Positions 50,867 through 60,001 of a DNA stretch of 64,000 nt are shown one piece after another. Below the pieces are notes generated by a model. The model did no database searches. It was not told the DNA's origin and was given only the letters and a program-made list of their open reading frames with translations. The translations under genes and the position numbers were made by a program. How positions within the stretch are numbered: position 1 is the first letter of the stretch; the number at the start of each line of letters is the position of its first letter. Source of the DNA: Alloboseaceae bacterium BT-24-1 (GTDB taxonomy: Bacteria > Pseudomonadota > Alphaproteobacteria > Rhizobiales > Beijerinckiaceae); contig JAOYTL010000001.1 in the NCBI GenBank assembly GCA_025846845.1, positions 744,001 to 808,000 of the forward strand. The letters run 5' to 3'.

Positions 50867-52555
50867 TCACTCACGGACAAAGACGCTGATGTCGAGGCGC
50901 TTGCCGCCGTTCAGGTTGAAGCCGGAGATCGTGGTCAGGAGCCGCGGCGCCTGGCCCGATACGGCGAGCGTCTGGCGGAAGCCGTCGAGGAAGCGGCTCT
51001 CGACCAGCGCCACCCGGCAGCCGGGCTCGCGCAGGAAGGTCGCCGCCATCGTCCCGTCGGCGCCCATGCGCAGATCGGTGCCGACCAGGAAGACGAGGCT
51101 CGGCTCGCGATAACCGATGGTGATGACCTGGGGATTCGAGCAGGTCACGGCCTGCACCGCCTCAGCCAGCCGCGGCGACAGCTTGAGACCACGCAGGCTC
51201 GGCGAGGCGAGGCCGAAGACGCCGGCGCTGAGCAGCAGGCTGGCGACCACGCCGCGCCAGAGCGCGCCCTCGAATGCACCCCGGCGGAAGGCCAGGAAGC
51301 CACGGAAGGCGACGAAGAGCGCGAGCGCCAGGACCGGCAGGGCGAGCCAGGGCAAGGTCCGGTCGAGCGTCCAGGTGCCGTAGAGCAGTACGCCGATGAG
51401 CGCTGCCGGCACCAGCACGACGAGCAGCGCCGTCAGAGTCGAGCCGCGGCGGAAGCGGTTGATGCCGCCATTGACCAGAGCGAGCAGGAACAGCGCGGTG
51501 ATCGCCGGATAGAGCGGCAGCACATAGTGCGGCAACTTGGTCGGCACCGCCTCGAAGACTATCCAGGACGGCACGATCCAGGCGAGCAGGAACAGGATCT
51601 GCGGCTCGCGGCGCTTCACCCAGGCGAACGGGATCGCCATCGCCGCCAGCGCGGCCGAGGGCCAATAGGTGCCGAAGAACAGCAGCAGATAGAGGCCGGG
51701 CGGCCCCCAATGCTTCTCCTGCCCCTCCCCGACCTTGGCGAGCATGTCCTTGCCGACGCTCTCGGCGAAGAAGTCGCCGCCGGTCTTCACCGCGATGGCG
51801 ACGAACCAGGGCAGCACGACGAGAAGACAGAGCAGTAGCCCCCGGCCCGGCTTCAGTGGCGCAAACCAGCGCAGCGAGCGCTCGCGAAGGCTGAGAACAA
51901 GCGTCGCCAGCCCCCAGACCATCGGCACGATCGGCCCCTTGATCAGCAGCGCAAGCGCCGTCGCCGACCAGAACACCAGCCAGTTGTGTCGGCTGGGCAC
52001 AAAGGCGAGCGACCGGGTCCAGTCGAGCCAGGCTCGGGCGAGCGCGCCCATGGTGGCAACCGCGCAGGCAGCGAGCAGGGCGTCAGTCTTGGCGATGCGG
52101 GCCTCGACGCCGAGCAGCACGGCCGCCGCCATCAGCGCCCCACCGAGCAAGGCCAGCCGTGCGCCGACGAAAGCGAGCAGCGCCCAATAGGTCAGGAGCA
52201 CGGTGGCGATGGCGCCGATGAGCGACGGCAGCCGGTAGAGCCAGATGGTGGTGCGCGCCTGCGGCACGCCGAGCGCCTCGCCGATGGCGACGCTTCCGGC
52301 CTGCAGCCAGTAGATACCGACCGGCTTCTTGTGCCTGGCCTCGTCCTGGAAGCGGATGTCGACGAAGTCGCGCGTCTCCAGCATCTGCTTGCTGGCCTGG
52401 GCGAAGCGCGGCTCGTCGCGATCGAAGGGCTGCAGGCTGGTGAAGCCGGGCAGGAAAGCGCCGAGCGAGAGCAGCACCAGAAGCAGGCAGGCGCGCCAAT
52501 GACTCGCGGAGGCGAAATTGGCGAGCCGGTCCAGGCCGGAGCCGAGCGAGATCAT
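50867..52555 (-). CDS. GT39-family membrane glycosyltransferase (ArnT/PMT-like)
   Basis: This 562-residue polytopic membrane protein has the GT39 signature FDRDEPRFAQASKQML with the catalytic acidic pair at the first periplasmic loop, followed by DEARHKKPVGIYWLQAG. About ten or more membrane helices follow. It should move a sugar from a polyprenyl phosphate to lipid A or another acceptor. The start is ATG at 52555, with AAGGAG upstream. It forms a three-gene unit with the GT2 and LAB_N genes. Confidence 0.92.
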   Translation of the reverse strand: MISLGSGLDRLANFASASHWRACLLLVLLSLGAFLPGFTSLQPFDRDEPRFAQASKQMLETRDFVDIRFQDEARHKKPVGIYWLQAGSVAIGEALGVPQARTTIWLYRLPSLIGAIATVLLTYWALLAFVGARLALLGGALMAAAVLLGVEARIAKTDALLAACAVATMGALARAWLDWTRSLAFVPSRHNWLVFWSATALALLIKGPIVPMVWGLATLVLSLRERSLRWFAPLKPGRGLLLCLLVVLPWFVAIAVKTGGDFFAESVGKDMLAKVGEGQEKHWGPPGLYLLLFFGTYWPSAALAAMAIPFAWVKRREPQILFLLAWIVPSWIVFEAVPTKLPHYVLPLYPAITALFLLALVNGGINRFRRGSTLTALLVVLVPAALIGVLLYGTWTLDRTLPWLALPVLALALFVAFRGFLAFRRGAFEGALWRGVVASLLLSAGVFGLASPSLRGLKLSPRLAEAVQAVTCSNPQVITIGYREPSLVFLVGTDLRMGADGTMAATFLREPGCRVALVESRFLDGFRQTLAVSGQAPRLLTTISGFNLNGGKRLDISVFVRE

Positions 52556-52788
52556 CGAGACTCCTTGCAGCCACGGCAGGGGCTGGAACTTGGAGGTTAA
52601 CGGGCAACGAGCAGAGACCGGCGCTTCATGAACCGGATGCGTCCGGGCCATGCCCCGCCTTTCGGGCGCGATCAAGGCCGATCCGGCCGCGGGGCGTTTA
52701 CGACTTCGCGCCGACCGCGGCAAGATGCGCTCATAAGCTGTGGAATGCAGCGCCGGCATTTGCCGTGCGGCGGGGCCAGGAGATCGCC

Positions 52789-53070
52789 ATGACGAAGATC
52801 CTACTCCGGGCGATCTGGATCGGTTGCCTCGGCATGCTCTTGGCGATGCTCGCCGGCTTCGCCATCGTGATGGCAGCACTGCTGTTCGATCCGAAATGCG
52901 GCCCGGGCGATTCCGGTGGCTGCGCCATGGGGCTGGTCACCGTGACGCTCGGGGCCGCCCTGCCCGGTTTCGTCATCGGCTTCGCCGGCCATCTCGCCTT
53001 GGTGCTCTGGCGCCTGCGCCGGCCACTGCCGACGATCCGCCAGTTGCGAAATTGGGGCCGAGAGGACTGA
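52789..53070 (+). CDS. Small membrane protein, two helices
   Basis: This 93-residue protein has two membrane helices (about 6-29 and 45-70), with a short loop containing two cysteines (KCGPGDSGGCA) that could bond. The start is ATG at 52789, behind AGGAG. No family is recognised. It is divergent from the GT39 gene. Confidence 0.75.
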   Translation: MTKILLRAIWIGCLGMLLAMLAGFAIVMAALLFDPKCGPGDSGGCAMGLVTVTLGAALPGFVIGFAGHLALVLWRLRRPLPTIRQLRNWGRED

Positions 53071-53185
53071 GGACCGAGAAGGCTGTGGCGCCTATGGCAA
53101 CGGGGCGCGCGGAACTCCATCTCTGATGAAGGGTTGACCCTCTGGTCGCGCGGAAACGTCGGTGCAGACCGAAAGGAGCAGAATC

Positions 53186-53353
53186 ATGAAAAGTCCAATC
53201 GCGGTTCACACCGACGAGGACTACGAACAGGCCCAGCAGCGCCTGACTGAACTCAATGCCGAGCCGGACAGCAGGGAGAAGGACCGCGAGCTGGAAGCGC
53301 TGGCCGAAGCGATGCTGGCCTTCGAGCTGCGCCGGGACGAGGCGCAGGAGTGA
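53186..53353 (+). CDS. Small protein resembling the N-terminus of HigA-type antitoxins
   Basis: This is a 55-residue acidic, helical protein. Its pattern HTDEDYEQAQQRLTELNAEPDSREKDRELEALAEAML is like the N-terminal arm of HigA2-type antitoxins (COG5499), but the helix-turn-helix part that would follow is absent. A good AAAGGAG ribosome site precedes ATG at 53186. No toxin gene is adjacent, so it may be a stand-alone relict. The family link is inferred by eye. Confidence 0.7.
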   Translation: MKSPIAVHTDEDYEQAQQRLTELNAEPDSREKDRELEALAEAMLAFELRRDEAQE

Positions 53354-53360
53354 GGCAAAG

Positions 53361-53437
53361 TGGCGAGCCCGACAGGATTCGAACCTGTGACCAGCAGCTT
53401 AGAAGGCTGCTGCTCTATCCAGCTGAGCTACGGGCCC
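53361..53437 (-). tRNA. tRNA-Arg(TCT)
   Basis: This is a 77-base cloverleaf on the minus strand. The acceptor stem GGGCCCG pairs with CGGGCTC (one G-T pair), the D-arm is GCTCAGCTGGATAGAGC, the anticodon loop reads CTTCTAA with anticodon TCT, and the T-arm holds GGTTCGAATCC. The CCA end is encoded. Confidence 0.97.
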
Positions 53438-53479
53438 TGAAGAGAACGGCGGGCTTGTGACCCGCCGGTTCGATTAGCT

Positions 53480-53785
53480 TCAATGCGTCCACTGGCCGAC
53501 GCGGTTGAACTTGAAATTGTCCGAATAGGTCATGGCGCGGCGCTTGGCCTGATGCGGCTGCTCCAGGCGATAGGCGATGCCGTTGCGCGTGGCGTAGGCG
53601 ACAGCCTCCTCGGCCGTGTCGAACCAGAGCCGGAGCTGGCTCTTCATGTCGCCGGACGAGGTCCAGCCCATCAGCGGCTCGATCTCGCGCGGCCGCTCGG
53701 GCTCATACTCCAGCAGCCAGCGGCCGGTCTTGGCCGTGCCCGACTGCATCGCGTTGCGCGCCGGCGAATAGATGCGTGCCGTCAT
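53480..53785 (-). CDS. NADH dehydrogenase accessory protein, NDUFS4 family
   Basis: This 101-residue protein is homologous to the 18-kDa (NDUFS4/AQDQ) subunit of complex I. Family motifs include ARIYSPARNAMQSG, WLLEYEP, PLMGWTSSGD and AVAYATRNGI. It is found in alphaproteobacteria and mitochondria. It lies between two tRNA genes on the same strand, far from a nuo operon, which is usual. Confidence 0.93.
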   Translation of the reverse strand: MTARIYSPARNAMQSGTAKTGRWLLEYEPERPREIEPLMGWTSSGDMKSQLRLWFDTAEEAVAYATRNGIAYRLEQPHQAKRRAMTYSDNFKFNRVGQWTH

Positions 53786-53823
53786 GCTTCCCCTCGCCTT
53801 CCGGCAAAGCCCTTTGTCGAGAT

Positions 53824-53900
53824 TGGTCGGGGCACCAGGATTCGAACCTGGGACCCTCTGCTCCCAAAGCAGATGCGCTACCGGGCTGCGCTATACCCCG
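53824..53900 (-). tRNA. tRNA-Pro(TGG)
   Basis: This is a 77-base cloverleaf on the minus strand. The acceptor stem CGGGGTA... pairs with ...TGCCCCG, the anticodon loop reads CTTTGGGA with anticodon TGG, and the T-arm contains GGTTCGAATCC. The CCA end is encoded. Confidence 0.97.
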
Positions 53901-54099
53901 CCGCCTCGCAAGTGTAATCAATCACTCGCAAATCGGTTCCACCGGCCCATCTCGAAGCCGGCGGATGCGGAACGCAATATCACCAACCGCCTGCTTTGGG
54001 AACACGCAGTTCCCACGGGATCGCCGGGTAGAGTCCTGTGCACTCGTTGTACCGCCATCTCCGGGCCGGCAACCGGCAGAAGCGACGTTTCCAGCCGCC

Positions 54100-54288
54100 T
54101 CAGCCCAGCGCTTCGCGCTGCCGGAGAAGTTCGGTGAGCAAATCCTGCTGCTCGTTGAGCCGGTTGGCCAGGCTCTCCTCGACGGCAGCGCCGGACGCGC
54201 CGGTCGCCTGCTCCATCAGCTCGGAGATGTTCCTGCGGACGATTGCGATTCGGTCATCCAGCTCAGCCCGCTCAGCATTCCCCGGCAT
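54100..54288 (-). CDS. Small helical protein of unknown function
   Basis: This 62-residue acidic protein is predicted to be almost wholly helical, with a hydrophobic heptad-like pattern (NRLNEQQDLLTELLRQREAL). A GGAG ribosome site sits 7 bases before the ATG. No family is recognised. The codon pattern and ribosome site support a real gene. Confidence 0.6.
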   Translation of the reverse strand: MPGNAERAELDDRIAIVRRNISELMEQATGASGAAVEESLANRLNEQQDLLTELLRQREALG

Positions 54289-54393
54289 GTTCCGGTCTCC
54301 GTCCTACCCGCTATACCGAGCGATCATAGCCGGATCGACGGCGTCAGGCGACCGGCCAGCGGCAAGACGACCGCTCGCGATAGCGACTTCCGA

Positions 54394-55551
54394 TCAGAGC
54401 GCCGGTTCCGCGGGACTGGCCGATATCGCGCGTGCAGCCACGCTGGAGGGCTGCGGCGCATCTTCAGGCGACAATGATGGAGGTGGCGCCCCGAAGATTC
54501 GCGCACCTGCCGCCTGCCCCGACTCGAACAGGGGGCGCATTTCGTCAGGATCGAAGCGCAGTGGATCCTTCGTCTCGGATACCGTCTCAGGGAGGGAGAC
54601 CAGCCGAAAATGCGCTCCGGCTGCCGCAGCTTTGCCCCGCGCCTCATGCACCGAGCTGTAGAGCAATTGTCGGATGAGTTGAGAGACGCCGCGGCGGGCC
54701 AGCGCCAATGTCGACGCAGCCGGACTGCTGACGGCGGCGTCGCGGCTGACATGGCCGTTGGCGAGAACCCATATCGTGCTGCCGCGCCCGGCCCTGCCCA
54801 GCATGAAGCTATCGAATGGCACCGGTGCCTTGACGCCTCCGTCGCTGTGGATCGAAACGGCGCCGCTTCGCCTGTCGCGAATGCGCACCGGCTCGACGAG
54901 ACCGGGCACCGCCGCCGAAGCGACGAGGATGTCGACATAGTGGCTGCGCCGGTCCCCATCCGAGGCGGCGATCGCACCCATGTCCCAGAACATGGTCTTG
55001 CCCGCCGTCATGTCGGTCGTCGCGACATAGAGCCGTCGGCCCTTGCTGTGCTCGGAGGCGACCTGATCCAGCATGTCATCGCTGATCAGCTCGAGCAGCA
55101 GGCGCCGCAATGGAGCCGGATCGTAAAGGCCGGTGCCGACCAGCGTCTTCAAACCATTGGAGCGAAAGACGTCGCGCGTCCGCGTCGTGGTGTAGACCCG
55201 CTCCAGCAGATGGTCCGAGGCCGGGCCGAGGAACGCCGCAGTCGCCTGCAGTGCGCCTGTCGAGGTCCCGGTGACCACATCGAAGACCGGGCGCTTGCCG
55301 CTCCGGGACCAGGCCTGGAGCACGCCAGCTCCGAAGGCGCCGTCGGCGCCACCGCTGGTCAGGACCAGGACATTGCGGACCGGCACCCGCTTGCCGGGTT
55401 CAGCCGGCGACGAGGCCGTGGAGGCGTAGCGCCCGGCACTGACGACCGGTTCGCCGGCATCGAGAACGATGTCGCCAGGGCGGCAGGCGGAAAGGGCGAG
55501 CAAAGCCAGCACCGCCGAACGTCGCAAGAGCGCTCTCGTCCAGTCCGCCAT
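54394..55551 (-). CDS. Patatin-like phospholipase lipoprotein
   Basis: This 385-residue lipoprotein has a signal peptide with lipobox LSAC (Cys23). It carries a patatin domain with an oxyanion loop (SGGADGAFGAG, 66-76), nucleophile Ser97 in GTSTG and catalytic Asp237 in SDGG, completing the Ser-Asp dyad. It probably hydrolyses phospholipids at the outer membrane or in the periplasm. The C-terminal 80 residues are proline/serine-rich. A GGAGG ribosome site precedes the ATG. Confidence 0.9.
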   Translation of the reverse strand: MADWTRALLRRSAVLALLALSACRPGDIVLDAGEPVVSAGRYASTASSPAEPGKRVPVRNVLVLTSGGADGAFGAGVLQAWSRSGKRPVFDVVTGTSTGALQATAAFLGPASDHLLERVYTTTRTRDVFRSNGLKTLVGTGLYDPAPLRRLLLELISDDMLDQVASEHSKGRRLYVATTDMTAGKTMFWDMGAIAASDGDRRSHYVDILVASAAVPGLVEPVRIRDRRSGAVSIHSDGGVKAPVPFDSFMLGRAGRGSTIWVLANGHVSRDAAVSSPAASTLALARRGVSQLIRQLLYSSVHEARGKAAAAGAHFRLVSLPETVSETKDPLRFDPDEMRPLFESGQAAGARIFGAPPPSLSPEDAPQPSSVAARAISASPAEPAL

Positions 55552-55647
55552 TGACAGCCTCCGAGCGAGATCATCTTGACAACGTCAGGATGGCGGTTGT
55601 CCGAAGCAATTACGGCTGTGATGTGACGGATGGCAGGGCCGTGCCGC

Positions 55648-56136
55648 TCAGCGCTTGAACAGCGGATGCTCGACCTTGTCGCCGGGCTTGATGCCGAGCT
55701 TCTCGGCAATGCCAGCATTGAGCTCGAGCACCGAGAGGACCGGTTCGCCGGAGGGAATTGTCCGGGTCGAGAGGGGCTCAGCCCGTTCGGCGATGCGGGC
55801 GACCGTGCCGTCGGCGCGGATGAAGAGCATGTCGAGCGAGATGTAGGTGTTCTGCATCCACATCGCGACCGGCTCGACCTGCTTGAAGTCGAAGAGCATG
55901 CCGCGATCGGCCGGCATGAACTGGCGGTGCATCAACCCCCGCGCGCGCTGGTCCGGCGTGCGCATGACCTCGACCTGGAAAGCGTGGCGGCCCGAAGCCG
56001 TGACGATCGCCAATGGCTCGAGACCGCTGGCCGGTGCGTTCTGCGCCTTCGCCGGATTCGGGAGGGCCACAAAGACGCCCATGGCCAGCGCGACGACAGA
56101 AGCCAGGCGCAGGAAACGTTCCACAACAGACATCAT
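55648..56136 (-). CDS. DUF192 secreted protein
   Basis: This protein of about 162 residues has a signal peptide (cleavage near AKAQN) and the DUF192 pattern FQVEVMRTPDQRARGLMHRQFM, then GMLFDF and MWMQNTYISLDMLFI. The function of DUF192 is unknown; archaeal and bacterial members form a compact beta fold. The start is at tandem ATGs (56136 or 56133); the frame upstream is a shadow. Confidence 0.9.
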   Translation of the reverse strand: MMSVVERFLRLASVVALAMGVFVALPNPAKAQNAPASGLEPLAIVTASGRHAFQVEVMRTPDQRARGLMHRQFMPADRGMLFDFKQVEPVAMWMQNTYISLDMLFIRADGTVARIAERAEPLSTRTIPSGEPVLSVLELNAGIAEKLGIKPGDKVEHPLFKR

Positions 56137-56417
56137 CGCGCCTCGCGCCGGACAAGCCACCCTGACGCAAGCCTTGCCGCGGCCTCGTGGCGGTTCTGCG
56201 GCCAATGGCACGAAGCAATACCGTTTCGTCAAGCATTTCGCCGGGCCGACGGACACGCCATCTTTCTTTCGTCATCGCCTTGCGGCAGGGTCGCTGCAGA
56301 CTTCCTGCCGAAGACGGATGGGCTGCCGTGCCCGCGAATCCGTCTCTGGCACTGCCAATCGGGGCTCGGCCCCAGCTACGCGCCCGCGGGCCTCGACGCA
56401 TGCTTCAGGAGACCACC

Positions 56418-58256
56418 ATGACGATTTCGCCCGGCCGACGCTTCGCGAGCTATCGGCCGCTGTCCGCGACAGCCTTGCTCCTTGTGCTCCTGGCCAATCC
56501 CGCCTCCGCTGCCGATCTCCAGCTCGACAACATCAAGCTCGACCTCGGCAAGTTCGTGCTGTCGATCCCGAAGCTCGAGGTGAAGGGGACCTCGCTCGAC
56601 CGCGACGGCTTCCTCGCCATCTTCCAGGGCAGCGGCGACAGCGCCATCGCCAGGCTCGGCAAGCTCGATGCCAGCGAGATCAACGCGCCGACGCTGGTGA
56701 TGGAGCAGAATTTCGGCCCGCAGAAGCAGGTCACGACCTATCGCAACATCAAGTTCTCCGACATCCGCGAGGGCCGGATCGGACGTGGCGAATCGAGCGA
56801 CGGCGCCATCAAGGTCGAAGGCGGCGCCACAGGCCCGATGAACGGCGAAATCAAGCGCACCAGCTTCGAAGCGCTCGACCTGATGCAGATCGCGCGCGTC
56901 TTCGCCGAGAAGGCCAAGCCCGGCGAGACCACACCGATGCTGCCGATCATCGGCAAGATCGAGCAGGACGGCTTCTCGTTCGACCTCGGCGAGCAGGGCA
57001 AGATGTCGGCCGGCAAGGCCTCGCTGCGCGGCTTCAAGGCGCGCGTCGCCTCCGAGCCGATGAGCGAGCTCATGACGCGCATCGCCGTGCTGAGCGACGA
57101 ATCGGAAAAGGCCTCGCGCAACCTCAACAGCAAGGAAGACCCGGCGATCAGCGAAGCGCGCGACCGCAAGCTGCTGCTGGCGATGGCAGAGATCTTCGAC
57201 GCCGTCGACTATGGCAGCGGCGAGCAGCGCGACATCGTGATGGCGCTGAAGACGCCGCCGAAGCCAGGCGCCAAGGCCGAGCCGGTCGACATGCGCATCG
57301 CGCGCGTCGCCTTCGGCGAGGATGCGCCGGAGAAGTCCGGCGTCGTGATCGAGGGCCTGCAATTCGAGGGCAGCGGCGCCAAGGGGACGATTGCCTCGCT
57401 CGGCTATTCCGGCTTCTCGTTCGAGGGCGTGGTACGCGAAGTCAAAGCTCTTGGCGGTGCCGCGGTCGACCTCAAGACCCTCGACTTCCGCCGCTTCATA
57501 CCGAAGCTCGGCACGATCAAGATGAATGGCGTGCAGATGACCGTGCCGCAGGACGGCAAGCGCGGCCGCCCGGCCGGCGCGCCGATCCAGGTCGGCCTCG
57601 GCAGCTTCGAGCTCAAGGCCGGCGAGCAGGTCAACGGCATCCCGACCGACATGGCGCTGACGCTCGACAAGATCACCTTCCCGATCGTCGAGAGCGCCGA
57701 TAATCCCGCGGCCAAAGACCTGCTGGCGATGGGCTACCGCAACATCGACCTCTCGGCGAAGCTTGCGCTTGCCTGGCAGGAGGCGAGCAAGGAGTTCGCC
57801 ATCCGCACGCTCTCGCTCGGCGGCGTCGGCATGGCCAGGCTCGATGCCACCGGCATGCTCGGCAATGTCGGCAAGGAGGTCTTCTCCGGCGATCTCGCTC
57901 TGGCCCAGGTGGCGCTGCTCGGCGCGACCGCCAAGAATGTCGAGCTCAAGCTGCAGAATCTCGGCCTCGCCGAGAAGCTGATCGAGAACGAGGCCAAGAA
58001 GTCGAAGCGCAAGGTCGAGGATGTCCGGCGCGAATACGGCATGATGGCGAGCCTCGGCCTCGCCGCCATCCTCGGCCCCTCGGACGGCGCCAAGGCGCTG
58101 GCGAATGCGATCGCCCGCTTCGTCGCCAAGCCGGGCACGCTGACCGTCAAGGCGAACGCCAAGACCGCGACCGGGCTCGGCCTCGCCGACGTGATCACGC
58201 TCGGCGACCCGACCGAGATCTTCGACAAGATCGACGTCCAGGCCACCGCCGAGTGA
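56418..58256 (+). CDS. Large secreted protein of unknown function
   Basis: This 612-residue protein has a signal peptide (cleavage near ASAAD) and long beta-rich, repeated amphipathic segments (LQLDNIKLDLGKFVLSIPKLEVKG in two parts, FGPQKQVTTYRNIKF), resembling translocation/AsmA-like lipid-handling or adhesion folds only in general pattern. A lysine-rich helix (EAKKSKRKVEDVRREYG) is near residues 520-545. I do not recognise the family. The start ATG at 56418 has AGGAG 7 bases before it. It is followed after 10 bases by an acetyltransferase gene. Confidence 0.8.
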   Translation: MTISPGRRFASYRPLSATALLLVLLANPASAADLQLDNIKLDLGKFVLSIPKLEVKGTSLDRDGFLAIFQGSGDSAIARLGKLDASEINAPTLVMEQNFGPQKQVTTYRNIKFSDIREGRIGRGESSDGAIKVEGGATGPMNGEIKRTSFEALDLMQIARVFAEKAKPGETTPMLPIIGKIEQDGFSFDLGEQGKMSAGKASLRGFKARVASEPMSELMTRIAVLSDESEKASRNLNSKEDPAISEARDRKLLLAMAEIFDAVDYGSGEQRDIVMALKTPPKPGAKAEPVDMRIARVAFGEDAPEKSGVVIEGLQFEGSGAKGTIASLGYSGFSFEGVVREVKALGGAAVDLKTLDFRRFIPKLGTIKMNGVQMTVPQDGKRGRPAGAPIQVGLGSFELKAGEQVNGIPTDMALTLDKITFPIVESADNPAAKDLLAMGYRNIDLSAKLALAWQEASKEFAIRTLSLGGVGMARLDATGMLGNVGKEVFSGDLALAQVALLGATAKNVELKLQNLGLAEKLIENEAKKSKRKVEDVRREYGMMASLGLAAILGPSDGAKALANAIARFVAKPGTLTVKANAKTATGLGLADVITLGDPTEIFDKIDVQATAE

Positions 58257-58266
58257 GGCGGACGGC

Positions 58267-58971
58267 TTGACCTCGCACGACATCTTGAGCCCGGACGCCG
58301 ACTGGCGCCCGGGCGCGCTCGCGACCTGGTGGGCCGGCCTGCCCGCCGGCCCGCGCAGCTTCCTGCGGCGCTGGGTCAATCCGGACAACCAGACGCGCAT
58401 CCATCTCGCCAAGCTGCTGGCGCGACGTCCGGGGCAGATCACGATCAGCGCCTTCACCTATGGCCGGCCAAAAGTCCGGTTTCCGGAGAGCGGGGCGAGG
58501 TTGTCGATCGGCCGCTACGGCTCGATCGCCGACGGGGTCGAGATCTTTCTGGGCGGCAATCATCGCACCGACTGGGCGACGACCTACCCCTTCCCTGCTT
58601 TACCGAATCTCTGGCCGGCAGCGCGCGAGATGAGCGGGCATGACGCGACGCGCGGCGACGTCGCCATCGGCCATGATGTCTGGCTCGGCTCGCAGGCGAT
58701 GATCATGTCCGGCGTGACCATCGGCCATGGCGCCGTGGTTGCGGCCCGTGCCGTGGTGACCCGCGACGTGCCGCCCTATGCGATCGTCGCCGGCAATCCC
58801 GCCAAGATCGTACGCTTGCGCCTGCCGGAAGCGCAGATCGAGGCACTGCTGGCGAGCCGCTGGTGGGAGCTTCCGCCAGAGCGGGTCTCGCAGCTCCTGC
58901 CGCTCTTGATGTCGGACCGTGTCGACGAGCTGGCGGCGGCGATCAGGCAGGCTTCAGCAAGCGTCGCTTGA
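58267..58971 (+). CDS. Hexapeptide-repeat acetyltransferase (CatB/VatD type)
   Basis: This 234-residue protein has left-handed beta-helix hexapeptide repeats (about 75-180: ARLSIGRYGSIADGVEIFLGG, DVAIGHDVWLGSQAMIMSGVTIGHGAVV). A typical His (in GGNHRTDW) is the likely catalytic base. It belongs to the xenobiotic/O-acetyltransferase branch acting on sugars or streptogramins. It starts at TTG 58267. It overlaps the convergent acyltransferase gene by 29 bases. Confidence 0.9.
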   Translation: MTSHDILSPDADWRPGALATWWAGLPAGPRSFLRRWVNPDNQTRIHLAKLLARRPGQITISAFTYGRPKVRFPESGARLSIGRYGSIADGVEIFLGGNHRTDWATTYPFPALPNLWPAAREMSGHDATRGDVAIGHDVWLGSQAMIMSGVTIGHGAVVAARAVVTRDVPPYAIVAGNPAKIVRLRLPEAQIEALLASRWWELPPERVSQLLPLLMSDRVDELAAAIRQASASVA

Positions 58972-60001
58972 GCCCGAGTGCCGGCTTCTCGACGAGATAC
59001 CAGGACAGCGCGGAGACCAGCAGCGTGACGACGAGCGACGGTCCGAACAGGGTCAGCGCCCCGACTGTTGGAAAGACCGCGACGAAGGCCTGCTGCACCG
59101 GCCAGCCATAGAGATAGACGCCATAGGACAGGTCGGCGGGCGGCTCGCTGCGCCAGCGGGTCAGCGGCGGTGCCAGCGCCAGTACCAGAACGCCCCAGGC
59201 AGTGACGAGATAGAGCAGCGCTTTGTAGGCTGGCGTCGCCTGAGCAAGTGCCACGACCGCGAGCGCGACGGCGAGCCCCGGCAGCGACAGCGGCACGCGC
59301 TCGCGCCAGAGATAGATCAGTCCACCGGTCAGGAAGATCAGCGGCAGGCGCAGCGCCGTCTCGAGCCCCTTCGACCCGTCCGGCGCGAGAATCTCGCGCA
59401 GGACCGTCGCAATGACGAGTGCGACCCAGAGACCCAAAACGATGCGGCGATGGGCCAGCAGGCCGACGAGCCCGATGACCAGAACGCCGAGATAGCACAG
59501 GGTCTCGTATTTCAGCGTCCAGACGGTCCCCATCGGGAACTTGAGCGGGTTGTCGGCGAAGACGCCCGGCAGCGGCGCCGAGCTCTTGAAGCTGGTCAGC
59601 GTGCCGTTGATGAAGCGCCAGAGCTGCGGGTCGGCGAGATAGGCGGAGAGATCGAGCTTGGTCAGTGCGCTGCCGAGCAGCAGCGCTACGACGAGCGTCG
59701 CCGCGATCAAGCCGGGCGCGATGCGCAAGGTGCGGGCCACGAGATAGTCTCGCCAGCCGCGCTGCTCATAGCTCATCGTCACCAGGAAGCCGGAGATGGC
59801 GAAGAAGCCGTTGACCGCGTGCTCGCCGAGCGTGAAGCCGGTCGAATGCGCCAGCAACTCGTCCTCGACCTTGCCGGTGGTGACGCTGAGGCCATGCGAG
59901 ACCACGACGGCGAGCGCCAGCAGCAGACGCAGCAGGCCGAAATGATTATGCGGCAGGCTGAGTCCGTCGGCGGCGCTGGCGGCACGCAGGAAGTCCGTCA
60001 C
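58943..60001 (-). CDS. Acyltransferase 3 family membrane protein (OafA/NodX-like)
   Basis: This 352-residue membrane O-acyltransferase has about ten helices. It has the family opening NHFGLLRLLLALAVVVSHGL with the conserved H, AVNGFFAISGFLVTMSYE, LVARTLRIAPGL and the C-terminal SYGVYLYGWPVQQ. It is likely to add acetyl groups to surface glycans. The start is GTG at 60001, overlapping the GT2 stop (GTGA). Confidence 0.92.
   Translation of the reverse strand: MTDFLRAASAADGLSLPHNHFGLLRLLLALAVVVSHGLSVTTGKVEDELLAHSTGFTLGEHAVNGFFAISGFLVTMSYEQRGWRDYLVARTLRIAPGLIAATLVVALLLGSALTKLDLSAYLADPQLWRFINGTLTSFKSSAPLPGVFADNPLKFPMGTVWTLKYETLCYLGVLVIGLVGLLAHRRIVLGLWVALVIATVLREILAPDGSKGLETALRLPLIFLTGGLIYLWRERVPLSLPGLAVALAVVALAQATPAYKALLYLVTAWGVLVLALAPPLTRWRSEPPADLSYGVYLYGWPVQQAFVAVFPTVGALTLFGPSLVVTLLVSALSWYLVEKPALGLKRRLLKPA

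Noticed and set aside
56376-58457. 693-residue minus-strand frame over the secreted-protein gene
   Set aside because: Composition of a shadow; the plus-strand gene has a signal peptide, ribosome site and regular sequence.
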